This document shows, piece after piece, positions 1-10,033 of a stretch of DNA of 64,000 nucleotides. Both the position numbers and the translations under genes were made by a program. The notes below the pieces were generated by a model. The model worked only from the letters and a program-made list of their open reading frames with translations, was not told where the DNA came from and ran no database searches. The DNA lies in the NCBI GenBank assembly GCA_013215685.1, contig JABSQU010000002.1, positions 1 through 64,000 of the forward strand. Direction: 5' to 3'. Every line of letters begins with the position of its first letter. Positions within the stretch are counted from its first letter, which is position 1. The stretch is from Mycoplasmatales bacterium (lineage in GTDB: Bacteria; Bacillota_I; Bacilli_A; Mycoplasmatales; Metamycoplasmataceae).

Positions 1-149
1 CATAAGTGATATATCTATCATTAAAAAAATTCAATAAATAAATTGATTATTTTTTAATTAACATTAGAAATAATAATTAGCGGCAATTTGTTAATTACAC
101 AAGAGACAAATATAATTAATTCCTATGATAAAATGTTTAGTAGGATAAT

Positions 150-1061
150 ATGGAAAAAATAACAGAACATATCACTTATAAAAAAAAGGAATTACCTGTC
201 AGGGTGCATATTGGAAATAACCCAAAATTCATTTTCGTGACTCATCACGGATTACTTTCAAACAACACTTCTTTTAGATATTTGGAAAAATGAGTTGGTG
301 AATCTGGAATTGTTGTCAATTATGACGCAAGATCTCATGGATCAAATAAAATGAAAGCTTCTAGATTCGGCTTTACATATGTAAATGATTTTAGAGATAT
401 AGTGAGATGAACAAAGAAAAGATTTCCAAATATTCCCATAATTACAATAGGGAGTTCTTGAGGAGCATCAATAGTTGCTGGGTATGCAAAAAAATATGGA
501 GTTACTGAAGTATTTAAAAATGTCGCATGGTCAATCCCGTATAATTTCTTATTTTCTGAAGAATCAAAAGAAGCTCAGAAAAAAGATAAAGATGAAATTG
601 ATCAGTACAAAAAACTTCAAATTAAAAAACCAACAATTTTTTCATGAACATGAAAAATGATAGTGGTCATTTTAACCAATTTTAATACCAAAGAATATGT
701 TAAATTAGATTTGCAAAGAACCGCTAATAATGACACATTAAATAGAATGAATAAAATTAATAAACCAAAACCAACACCAGTTAAACTTTTTTACTCTGCA
801 GGAAAATTAATTTTAATATCCAATAGAAGACTTAAAAAAATAAACAAAAATGAGAATGCAGAATTTCTTTATATTCAGTCAACAATGGATACATATTTAA
901 CAAAAAATAAATTAAAACAAGTCAAAAAATGAACTGGCAAAGGTGTTGAATCAATGTTTTTAAATGAAGGGAAACACGCCTTTCAATGAGAAGTAAAAAA
1001 CAATTTAAATGAAAAAGTTTTTCAAATTGTGGTTGATTGAGCTACAAAAAAAAGAAAGTAA
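150..1061 (+). CDS. alpha/beta hydrolase (serine hydrolase)
   Basis: A 303-residue cytoplasmic protein, read with TGA as Trp. An early THHG segment fits the oxyanion-hole HG motif of alpha/beta hydrolases. GSSWG at residues 101-105 is the nucleophile elbow (GxSxG), making Ser103 the likely catalytic residue. A late GKHAF segment can supply the catalytic His. Size and motifs match the lysophospholipase/S33-type hydrolases common in mycoplasmas, which probably act on lipids or esters; the substrate cannot be read from sequence. It stands alone, convergent with the licD gene. The ATG at 150 is preceded by a poor Shine-Dalgarno sequence (TAGGATAAT). Bases 1-149 hold only A+T-rich promoter-like sequence. 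Confidence 0.85.
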
Positions 1062-1071
1062 GTAGAATAGC

Positions 1072-1821
1072 TTATTTTCTTTTTACTTTTGTTATAGAAA
1101 TTGCATTTATGTGTTCTATTGATCGAGCATTTTTGTTTGGTGTTTTATAATCTTTTCCATATTTTTGAATTAAAATATCATTATATTCAACTGGAATGTC
1201 AACTAAAAAATTTTCAAATTTTGCCTTTTCTGTTTTTCTAGAAAGTGCTTTTTGCCAATTGATTTTAAGTGGGTCAATCGGATTATCGATTGTGAAATAT
1301 CCATCTGCATTTTCTTCATCAACTTTTAAAAGATTAATAGCTCAATCAATAGTTAATTTTTTAGGAATTTTTTTGAAGGGCCACGAAATAATTTTGAATA
1401 ATTTAGAACCAAAATTGAAAGGAATTCAGTCAGAATGAATTGTTTGCATTGCAAATCTTGTCTTATTAATTAAGTTTCTATATTTTTTTACATTTTTAAT
1501 GTTTGTCGGCACAACTACAAAAATATCAACAAAAACAGCAGAATTTAAATATTCCTTTTTGGTTTTCATAAATTTAGGAATTAATAACGGATATCCATTT
1601 GTGTCTGTGTCAATAACTCTTTCAGGGAACATTTCTTTTAGTTCTTTATATGATTCAGGAGTCATCATTACATCAAAATCATCATCTCAAGGAATCATAC
1701 CTTTTTCTCTGACTGCCCCTAATAGCGAACCATTATCTGCTGTATATCAAATATTTTCTTTTTCGCATATTTCAACAAATTCTTTTGCAAGCTTTATAAC
1801 ATCAGGTCTATCTTTAAACAT
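1072..1821 (-). CDS. licD: LicD family phosphotransferase
   Basis: This 249-residue protein has the full LicD signature at residues 30-50: NGSLLGAVREKG followed by MIPWDDDFDV. LicD enzymes transfer phosphocholine from CDP-choline to cell-surface sugars; in mycoplasmas this would be glycolipids. The acidic cluster D46-D48 and D50 is the metal and catalytic site of this nucleotidyltransferase-like fold. The C-terminal YGKDYKTPNKNARSIEH matches the usual LicD tail around its YG motif. Genes for a LicC-like cytidylyltransferase and a LicA-like kinase lie within 4 kb, supporting the function. The acceptor is unknown. The ATG at 1821 is the first start in the frame. Confidence 0.9.
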
Positions 1822-1939
1822 AAGAAAATTATACTATTAAATATTAAAGTATTGATTCTTATTTAAATTAATAAAATGCTCTATAAAAATTTCATTTATC
1901 GCAATAAAAATTTCGTTTATATGAGATATAATTATTATT

Positions 1940-2608
1940 ATGAAGATTAATTTTATAATTCTAAAATTTTTAAGAAATGCTATACCTTTTAAATGAATAA
2001 CTGCATTTGTTGAAGAAATAATTAAAAACAAAAGAAAAAGAAGAGTTAGACGTCATGCGAAATACATTTTTGATGTTTTAAATAAAGTTTTTAAAAATGA
2101 CTATTCGTTAGTTCTCGGAGGACTTATTACTCTCTATAGAGATGGAAAAATTAATGATGATGATTTAGATCTTGCAATTGATAGAAGAATAACTCAAAAG
2201 GATTTAGATGAATTATTAAAGTATAAAATATATCTTGCCGGATCATATTACTTAAAAGGGGAAATTAAACAATATGTACTTAAATATAAAAGAGTTCAAA
2301 TCGATTTGAATATCTATGAAGAAAGTGAAAATAAATATAAAATTACATCTTTTAGGTGATTAGGAGCTAAAACATATACTGTAACTAAAACTAACACTAA
2401 ATATAAGTCTGTTTTAAAGAATTTAAATGGTTTAGAGGTTATGGTGCCAAAAAATGAGGAAAAATTAATTGCAGAATGATATGGACCAAATTGAAAAACA
2501 CCAATAAATCAAAAAGAAGCAAACAAAGTTTATAGCTCGTTAAAAAACACAACTCTTGTGGAAAACGAAAAATTTGAAGACGTTAAGTTTTTAAAATCAA
2601 TAAAATAA
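1940..2608 (+). CDS. divergent LicD-like nucleotidyltransferase-fold protein
   Basis: A 222-residue protein with a basic N-terminus (KNKRKRRVRRH around residue 30). Its core LGGLITLYRDGK then INDDDLDLAI aligns with the G-LLGA-R-G-IP-DDD-D pattern of LicD proteins, keeping the acidic cluster. The C-terminal EWYGPNWKTPI resembles the YGKDYKTP tail of the neighbouring LicD. I therefore read it as a distant LicD paralogue, probably an active transferase on another surface acceptor. TATAAT at 1927-1932 lies 7 bases before the ATG with no Shine-Dalgarno sequence, so the message is probably leaderless. A general nucleotidyltransferase is the alternative. Confidence 0.65.
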
Positions 2609-2627
2609 AAAAGCTGATGCTTTTTTT
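2607..2627 (+). terminator. Rho-independent terminator
   Basis: Stem AAAAAAGC / GCTTTTTT around loop TGAT, followed by a T-rich run, sits between two convergent genes and can serve both strands. Confidence 0.7.
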
Positions 2628-3468
2628 ATTTTCCTCCGCTGAATAAAGCAACTTGAATTCTTTTTCCTGAATCATATTTTGCTGCCCCCGTGATGCCTAC
2701 TGCTCCAGCTGTATCTAAATATATTCCTTTTTTTTCTAATTCTTTCATTATTTTTAACAATTCGTCTTCTTTAACAGAAATATTTTTATATGAATATTTT
2801 TGTATTATTGGAAAGGTTGTTTCACCAGGATAACTTGTCGCAATACCATTTGCAATTGTTTTAGTAATATTAATCTTGGTAATTTTCCCATTTTCAATTG
2901 ATTTCTGTAAAGAGTTAGTTTTATTTGTTTCTACAGTAATAACTCTTACATTTTCAAAATTTGAAAAATATTTACATGCAGAGGCGGCGATAGATCCACC
3001 TCCAACAGGAACAAACAAATCAATTTCTTTATCTAAGTAAAAATCTCTATCTTCTTTTCAAACGCTCATATTTCCTTCTGTAATGTCGTCGTGGTCATAA
3101 GGAGGAACATATAATGCATCTCCTGTTCCTTTTGTTTTTGCAATCTCTATGGATTCACTAAGTTTTTTATTCAAAACAATAACGTTAGCTCCAAATGATT
3201 CCATTCTTTTTATTTTTTCTTTTGAAGTCATTTTGGGTAGATAGACAGTTATTGGTATTCCTTTTTTATTTGCAAGATAAGAAGATTGTACTCCGTGATT
3301 CCCAGAAGAAGCTATAACAATTCTTTTGTATTTATCGGTGAAATTTTTTTTAATAAAATTAAGAGAGCCTCTAATTTTAAAGGATTTATTAATTTGAGTG
3401 TCTTCTCTTTTTACATATATTTCCTTATTTTCTATTTTGATTTTTTCTATTTTTGTTTTAATAATCAT
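2626..3468 (-). CDS. PLP-dependent threonine/serine dehydratase or racemase
   Basis: A 280-residue fold-type II PLP enzyme. NKSFKIRGS carries the Schiff-base lysine as in IlvA/serine racemase (SFKxRGA). SSGNHGVQ is the asparagine loop, VGGGS the phosphate-binding glycine loop and SGGK the C-terminal part of the cofactor site. There is no ACT regulatory domain, so it is a short catabolic dehydratase or racemase (Thr to 2-oxobutyrate, Ser to pyruvate, or L/D-Ser interconversion). It is somewhat shorter than the usual ~320 residues. Its start overlaps the end of the LicC-like gene by 11 bases, making it the third gene of a licA-licC operon, an unexpected partner. Confidence 0.8.
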
Positions 3469-4300
3469 TTAAATTTATTTCAACCTTTCTTTCACTGTTG
3501 TTTATCAAATTTTTAAAATTAACTGAGTAAATGTTTTTATTTATTTTTTCAATATTATTGATTTGAACATTGTGTGTTTCTATTAAATTAAAATTATTAA
3601 CTAAAAATGTTTTTATAAATCCTTCAATGTTTTCTTCATTTATTTCATATGATGGGTCAAGTTTGTTTAAATCAACAATATTATCTATGTCGTGTCCTTT
3701 AAAATCGCTGCTTGAATTTATGAATAGTTCATCTGATAATGATGATAAAGTTAGAAAAAGATTTCTTTTTGTGGGTCCTTCTGAATAAAATCTTTTTTGA
3801 AGAATTTCTCCATGTTCTTTTTCAATAAAATAAGCCTCCACTATTTGATTTTCTGTTTTTTGGTCTGTATATATTTTTGTAACTCTATCATTATTAATTT
3901 CTACTGTTCAATTATCAGGAGATTTATTTAAGAATGAATAGACTGTTGTTTTGTTTGGAATCGATTCACCGATTTTACTTAAAACTAAATCAGCATTAAC
4001 AATAAAGTGTCCTCCTGGATAATCGATAAAAGATTTCATATATGAATAATAAGTAGAAGTTATTTCGTAATAATCATTCCTGACAAGATTAACACCATAC
4101 TTTTCTTTAAGGTATTCAAATTCTTGAAATCTATATCCAACAACAACATTTATTCTATCTCAGTTGAAGTTATTCAAATTTTCAATAATAGACTCAATCA
4201 TTCTTTTTCCATTGATTTTTATCAGGGGTTTAGGTGTTTTTTTTGTTAATTTACCCATTCTGCTTCCTTGTCCCGCAGCTAATATTGTTAAAATTTTCAT
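3458..4300 (-). CDS. licC: LicC-like CTP:phosphocholine cytidylyltransferase
   Basis: A 280-residue sugar-nucleotidyltransferase-fold protein opening with ILAAGQGSRMGKL and KKTPKPLIKI, the nucleotide-binding and Lys motifs of LicC/GlmU-type enzymes. LicC makes CDP-choline from CTP and phosphocholine. VNADLVLS in mid-domain matches the usual acidic metal-binding strand, with ND in place of the stricter GD. The start at 4300 has Shine-Dalgarno AGGGAG 7 bases upstream and lies inside the end of the kinase gene, so the two are translationally coupled. Kinase plus cytidylyltransferase plus LicD nearby supports phosphocholine activation; the exact alcohol (choline, ethanolamine) is inferred. Confidence 0.8.
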
Positions 4301-5043
4301 GTTTTCATCTCCCTTAAAAATTTTCTAATACCATATGTGGCGTCTCTTTCTAATAAATACTCTTCTCTATTATCTCTTCAAATTCATTCTAAGAGCTGAA
4401 GTTTTCCAACTTGCTCACACATTCAAATTAATTTCTCTGGTTTAATTTTCATATGATTAGAAGCTAATATGATGTCTTCTCTATTTTGCATTTCTCTTGT
4501 TGAAACAAACATGTGCGCATAATCATACCAATAAGGGGCATAAACGATTGAATCTAAATCAATGAATTTATAAACATTTTCTGAAAATATAATATTTCAC
4601 ATATGCACATCCCCCATATTCAGTACATGGTCTTTCGCTAATTCGTCAAATAATTTATCATCAAGATTTAAATCCATATTTTTAGATCATTTTGGCAATT
4701 CCATATATTTTAAAATTTGATAATCCATGATTGAATTTAATTCAAAATTAGGTTTTAATTTTGCGAATTTATCGATTGTCTCAAAAAGGATTTCCTTATT
4801 TATTTCATTAAAATGATTAAATACACTTTCTCTTATTGAAATATGATAATCTTTCCCGTATTCAATAATATTGAAAACAACTTCACTATTCATTTTAGAA
4901 AGAGCGACTTGGTTCTTAATTATTGTTTCATCATCAAATTTATTGTAAGCAAAAATTTTTGATTTCTTTGTGTAATATTTAATAACATGTTTCTTATCTT
5001 CAGAAATTTTATTCCATCTATTCTGCTTTATAATTTTGAACAT
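4288..5043 (-). CDS. licA: LicA-like choline/aminoglycoside-family kinase
   Basis: A 251-residue APH/choline-kinase-fold protein. LNMGDVHMWNIIF is the catalytic loop (normally HGDxxxxN), keeping the Asp and Asn but with Met-Gly-Asp instead of His-Gly-Asp. KFIDLDS is the metal-binding DFE-like motif. LicA phosphorylates choline with ATP as the first step of surface phosphocholine decoration. The downstream gene is the matching LicC-like enzyme. TATAAT at 5050-5055 is exactly 6 bases before the ATG at 5043, which points to a leaderless transcript; the in-frame ATGs at 5058 and 5061 overlap or precede this -10 box and are unlikely starts. Confidence 0.78.
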
Positions 5044-5132
5044 AAAAAAATTATACATCATTATAATTAAATTAAATTGATAATATATTAATAGTTTTTA
5101 TTATGAATTTTGGTATATTTATAAAAATTTTT

Positions 5133-6008
5133 TTAGATAATTTTAGGGGGTTCAAAATGAACAAATTTCACTAATCCGTTTTCTTTGATTAGTGAATGTT
5201 TGTCATTTAATTTAAAAGATTTTCCTCCGTTTGGACTATCTATAAAAAGAACAATATTTTCTATCTTTTTTGAAGATAAATTTACATTTTGAAAATTATC
5301 GTTTATAAATTCATATATAACTTCTTCTTTAAATTTTATTTCTCTGAAATTTCTAATTTTATATTCAGAATGTTTTCATCTTTTATAAATAAAATCAACT
5401 TTTTTGAACTTTTTCACCAATATTTTGTTTGACATTTTGAATCACTTAAAAATGTCGTTTTTTTCCTTTTTTGTTTTTTTGTTTAGTTCAATTCTAATTT
5501 TATTTCTTTCAAAAATAGGTTTAGAATTTGTTGAATCAATAGCATATGAAATACCATCTCCTGAAAGAGATTTTAATATTTCTGATTTCCAATATAAAAA
5601 TAAAAAAGGTCTATAAATATTCATTTCATTTATGAAATTTCTTTTTTTTATCCCGAAATATCTTGGAAATCTACCCGATTGTTGTTGCATTATTGCCGTT
5701 TCTAGAAAGTCATCTTTGTGATGCCCCATTAATAGCTCGTCACAATTATATTTATCATATATTTTTTTAAAAAATGAATATCTGATTTCTCGTGCTCATG
5801 CTTGAAAATTACCTGAACTTTCTTCATTAACAACAAGTGTTTCCAATTTAATATTATTTTTTTTACAAAAATTTTTGACGATATTTTCATCATTTTTAGA
5901 ATCTTTTCTTTTGTTGTAATTAACATGTGCTACTACAATTTTCTTTTTTTTATATCAATTGAGAAGAAACATTGAATCTGGTCCCCCACTAACTGCTAGT
6001 AATTTCAT
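5133..6008 (-). CDS. tilS: tRNA(Ile)-lysidine synthetase
   Basis: A 291-residue protein beginning MKLLAVSGGPDSMFLL; SGGPDS is the PP-loop ATP-pyrophosphatase signature. MGHHKDDFLETAIMQ is the second conserved TilS motif. The enzyme converts C34 of tRNA-Ile(CAU) to lysidine so that AUA is read. The C-terminal domain is short, typical of mycoplasma TilS. It lies next to pth, a common mollicute arrangement. TATAAT at 6015-6020 is 6 bases before the ATG, so it is predicted leaderless. Confidence 0.93.
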
Positions 6009-6067
6009 AAAAAAATTATATATTTTTTAGGTAAAAAATAAGCTTTTTCTTTTAATTATTATCATAT

Positions 6068-6610
6068 TTACGAATTTATTTTTTTATTTGCACTTTCAAC
6101 TCCGCCCTCAATAAAAGCTTCAATTGTATCAGTTAATTTATCCTTTATTTTATTTAATTCAGAGATTTGAAGTTTAGTAAAATTGCCTAGAACATGATTT
6201 CTAGAATGGTTTTTAGATCTCCCAATTCCTACTTTTAATCTAGGAACCTCTTCAGTGCCAAGTCTTAAAATAATATCAGACATTCCATTGTGTCCTCCAC
6301 TTGATCCTTTTGATCGAATTCTTGCAGAGCCAACTGGAAGATCCATATCATCATAAACAATCAAAATATCTTCAGTTTTTATTTTGTAAAATTTAGCAAT
6401 CGGTTGAACAAAATTTCCTGATAAATTCATAAAAGTTAGTGGCTTTGCCAAAATAAAATCCTCCCCTTTATAATAAATTCCAGTATATTTTTTCTTTTTA
6501 AGTTTTAATCCATGTTTATGAGAAAAAGCATCTATTACTTTAAACCCTAAATTGTGCCTTGTGGCCTCGTATTCTTCACCAGGATTCCCTAGTCCTACTA
6601 TTAATTTCAT
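6068..6610 (-). CDS. pth: peptidyl-tRNA hydrolase
   Basis: A 180-residue protein with KLIVGLGNPGEEYEATRHNLGF at its start, including the catalytic His of the RHN motif. LAKPLTFMNLSG, VYDDMDLPVG and GSSGGHNGM are all conserved Pth motifs. It releases peptides from peptidyl-tRNA and recycles tRNA. The start is placed at 6610 rather than two codons upstream because TATAAT at 6617-6622 lies 6 bases before this ATG and overlaps the earlier one. Its length matches the family. Confidence 0.96.
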   Translation of the reverse strand: MKLIVGLGNPGEEYEATRHNLGFKVIDAFSHKHGLKLKKKKYTGIYYKGEDFILAKPLTFMNLSGNFVQPIAKFYKIKTEDILIVYDDMDLPVGSARIRSKGSSGGHNGMSDIILRLGTEEVPRLKVGIGRSKNHSRNHVLGNFTKLQISELNKIKDKLTDTIEAFIEGGVESANKKINS

Positions 6611-6652
6611 AAACACATTATAAATTAAATAAACGAAAAAAAATAGGACTAC

Positions 6653-6955
6653 CTATTTTGCTTCTTCTATTTTTGACTCAATTACATTTTTAGGTACAAA
6701 GCCCATAATTTTTTCTTTAAGGGTTCCATTATTGTAAACAAGTGTTGTTGGAACTGCTTTTATTTGCATTTTTGCTGCATATTCTGGATTTTCATCAATG
6801 TCAATTTTGAAAGTTTCTGTTTCCTTTGAAATTTCTTCCAAAATTGGAGCCAACATTTTGCAAGGACCACATCACGTTCCAAACACATTAACAATTTGTA
6901 TTCCTTTATTTAAATGTTTCTCAACTTCTAATCCTGATATATATTTTACTGCCAT
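6653..6955 (-). CDS. trxA: thioredoxin
   Basis: A 100-residue thioredoxin with the WCGPC redox site near residue 30 (FGTWCGPCKML), the conserved DIDENPEYA strand and cis-proline AVPTT. It is the general cytoplasmic disulfide reductant and protein-repair partner. A strong Shine-Dalgarno AGGAGG lies 5 bases upstream of the ATG, unlike its leaderless neighbours. The promoter region (about 6965-6995) contains TTACTAGTAA, a perfect 10-bp palindrome just after a TATAAT-like box, which could be an operator. Confidence 0.95.
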
Positions 6956-6995
6956 AAGACCTCCTAATTATATTACTTACTAGTAATATTATACA

Positions 6996-8423
6996 CTAAT
7001 ATGCTCTCGCAAAAACAACAAGTCTATTAGTTTCTTTTCCTGTTATGATACATTTTCTCATATTTTTTTTGTCTCTATCAAAGGGAATAACTCTTGCTGT
7101 TGCCCCTGTTTCTTTTTGAATTTTTTCTTCGTCTTTTGAATTTCCCGCAAAAGGAACTACAACAAATTTCTTATTAGAAATTTCCTTTTTTAATTCATCA
7201 TAAGTATTTTTATAAACAACATTTTTTTCTAATCTCATTAATGCATTTTTGTATAAGTCATTTTGAATTAATTTAAGAAGTGATTCAGCTTTTTTCTTCA
7301 CATCAACCAATTTAACTTGATATTTTTCAAGTGTATCTCTTCTAACCAAAGTAACAAAATCATTTTTTAAGTCTCTAGGACCCACTTCAATTCTTAATGG
7401 CGTTCCTTCTATTTCGGATTTTCCTGCTTTAAAGCCTGGATTTTTATCACTAGAGTCTAGTCTTACTCTAAATTTCTTAGAAAGTTCTTTGCAAAGCTTT
7501 TTAGAAATTGCTTTAACATTTTCGTTTTTGCTTGCAAAAAGTTCTAAAATATCAATTTGATAATGGGCTATTTTAGGAGGAATAATAACTCCTCTATTAT
7601 CAGAATGAGACATTATAAGAGCACCGATAAGTCTTGTCGAGATTCCTCAAGAAGACTGATACGCATATTCACTTTCATTATTAACATTTGTAAATTTAAT
7701 ATTGAAAGCTCTTGAAAAATTTTGTCCAAAATAATGGGACGTTCCAGATTGAAGCGCCTTTCCATCTTTCATCATCGCTTCAATTGTATATGTTGAAACA
7801 GCTCCTGAAAATTTTTCTCTTGGTGTTTTTTTACCAGATATGACAGGAATTGCCAGGAAATCTTTAAGAAACTTTATGTAAATTTTAAGAATTTTCCGCG
7901 TCATTCTTCTAGCATCAATTGCAGTCGAATGAACAGTATGTCCTTCTTGTCACAAAAATTCTCTATTTCTTAAAAATGGGTTTGTTGTTTTTTCTCACCT
8001 AAGGACATTTGCTCATTGATAATATTTAATTGGGAGATCTTTGTATGATCTTACTTCATTGGAAAACAAATTTCCAAATAGCACTTCTGATGTGGGCCTA
8101 ATCACAAAAGGGTCTTCTAATTCCTTTGAACCTACCTTTGTAACAGTAGCCAGTTCTGGGGCAAATCCCTCAACATGCTCCTTTTCCTTTTCGATGTAGG
8201 AAAACGGAATTAACAAAGGTAAATAAACATTTTCGATATTATTTCTGGAAAATATTTTATTTATTTCGTTTTGAATATTTTTTCATATTCCAAACGAAAT
8301 CGGCTTATAAATCATTGATCCTTTTGATGGTCCATATGATATTAAATTGCCTTGTTTAACAATGTCTTGATATCATTTTGCAAAATCTTCTTCTTGTGGG
8401 GTAATTTTATCTAATATTTTCAT
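6996..8423 (-). CDS. proS: prolyl-tRNA synthetase (archaeal/eukaryotic-type)
   Basis: A 475-residue class II aminoacyl-tRNA synthetase. VIRPTSEVLFG is motif 2-like for ProS, and [20 protein letters not shown] with EGHTVH are typical of the short archaeal/eukaryotic-type ProS used by mycoplasmas, which lacks the bacterial editing insertion. The C-terminal ~200 residues form the anticodon-binding domain plus the extra domain ending in FARAY. TATAAT at 8430-8435 is 6 bases before the ATG, predicting a leaderless message. Confidence 0.95.
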
Positions 8424-8479
8424 ATTGTAATTATACAAAAAACATAAAAAAACATAATCATTTATTACATATTTAACTT

Positions 8480-10033
8480 TTATATTTTGTAATAAAATTG
8501 CATGCCTATGTTTTTTGCTGTTTTTTTGTCTATCATTTCAGGTGGATTTTCATAAATAACTTTTATTTTTTCGGATTGGGCAACTTTTTTAATTGTCAAT
8601 AAAGTAATGTATAAGTTTGAATCCGAAAGACCTTCCTCTCCTCATATAATTCCATCAACAAGAATGAACTGAGGATTTGTTTGTTTAATCAAAATTCCAA
8701 CCATTTCTGTAAATTTGGTTATTCTTATTGCAAAAACAAATTCTTCTTTTTGCAATTTTTTTATCGTTTCCATCAAGGTGTTGTAACGTAGTTGAGAATT
8801 TAAATTAACTACATAAATTGCTTTTTTGTATTGCATTCTACTCTGGTTTTTTATTAATCAATGAGAATTTACATCAATAAGAACTGGTGTATCAATTTTT
8901 TTATTAATTCCAATAATTTTTGCCTGTGCATCCATTAATTCGATTTTATTATTACCATTAGATAAGACTTTTTTTAAGATATTGTTGTTTAAGTCCGATA
9001 CTCCTGGATGTGCATATCTTATTATTTCTCTATTATTACTTTTTCTTCTAACTGGTTTGTATGTTGTTGATATTCTCCCGGTTCTTGTTGCAAATCTGAA
9101 AATCCTAACAGCTTTAGAATATTTTTTATATTCTTCTGCATTGTATTCTTCAGTCTGATTAGAAATGAATTCCTTGTTTAAATCAATTGAAAGTATTATA
9201 AAAAAGTCAAGAGCTCTTATTGCTTGATTCAAACTTTTGTGAGTGTAAATTTCCTGTAAAGTAATGTATCCTGAACCATTGAAAAACATATTATAACCAA
9301 CGCTTTTTCCTCTTTTTCTTATTTTGGAAATAAATGACAAAATTTGTCTATTAACGTTTTTCATAGATGGTCCATGAAGAACAATTATAAGAACATCATT
9401 ATTTTTAAAATATGTTAAATCTTTATTTATTGTTAATTTTAATAGTTTTATGAATTTATTAGTAGAGTCATTGATTTTTTGGTTAATATTAAAAGCAATA
9501 AAACCTTTAAATTTAGAATTTATATTAATGATATGTTCTCTATCTACATAATTTACCTTAATTTCTTTTCCTGATTTTTTATTTACTTTTTTTCTTCATG
9601 AAAGAATCATTAAATAGTCAGCACTATTGTCACTTTTATAAAAAGTGATTTCAATAAAATAAAGATTCTTTTTTGAAACTTGATTAAGTTTGCCTTCGAA
9701 ATTCAAAGAATACTGGTCCACTCCACTGGTTATTTTCACCATTGCTTCTCTGAATTTTCTCTTTATAGATTGACTATTGTCAAATTGATTTAAAAGATTT
9801 TTTAGCGGAATAGCGTCTTTTTTTCCAATTCCCTTAAAAATGCTTTTTTGCTTTTTTGTGGATTTGAATTGTCTGATTTTTTTTGAATATAAATCCAAAT
9901 TAAAAATATGAACACCTTTATGATGGTGTTTGTTTCTTTCGTTGTAAAAATATAAATATAAAAGATATAAACTAAAGCTTAATATCGTTAAAATTGGTAA
10001 TAGTGTTGCAAATAATATTTCAACAGCGCTCAT
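8480..10033 (-). CDS. membrane-anchored protein resembling a degenerate GGDEF-EAL protein
   Basis: A 517-residue protein conserved among mycoplasmas (I believe of the MHO_4530 family). One N-terminal membrane helix (about residues 5-28) is followed by a basic linker. Residues about 220-285 look like the end of a GGDEF fold (VGYNMFF...YTHKSLNQAIRALDFFI). Residues about 310-517 follow the order of EAL-domain strands: TYKPVRR for the QPI strand, PVLIDVNSHWL for the NLS strand, FAIRITKFTEM where DDFGTGY would be, FILVDGII for the KID strand and KVIYENPP for the AEGVE strand. The catalytic EAL and DDFG residues are not kept, so an enzyme is unlikely and a ligand-binding or scaffold role more probable. 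The start abuts the helicase stop (TAAATG). Confidence 0.6.

Noticed and set aside
475-660. Separate 61-codon frame overlapping the hydrolase gene
   Set aside because: It lies in another frame of the intact alpha/beta hydrolase, with no start signal or recognisable product.
8480-10033. Several short neighbouring frames that look like fragments of a broken gene
   Set aside because: They join into one frame when TGA is read as Trp; the same is true of proS, pcrA, gyrB, the ABC permease and others, so these are not pseudogenes.
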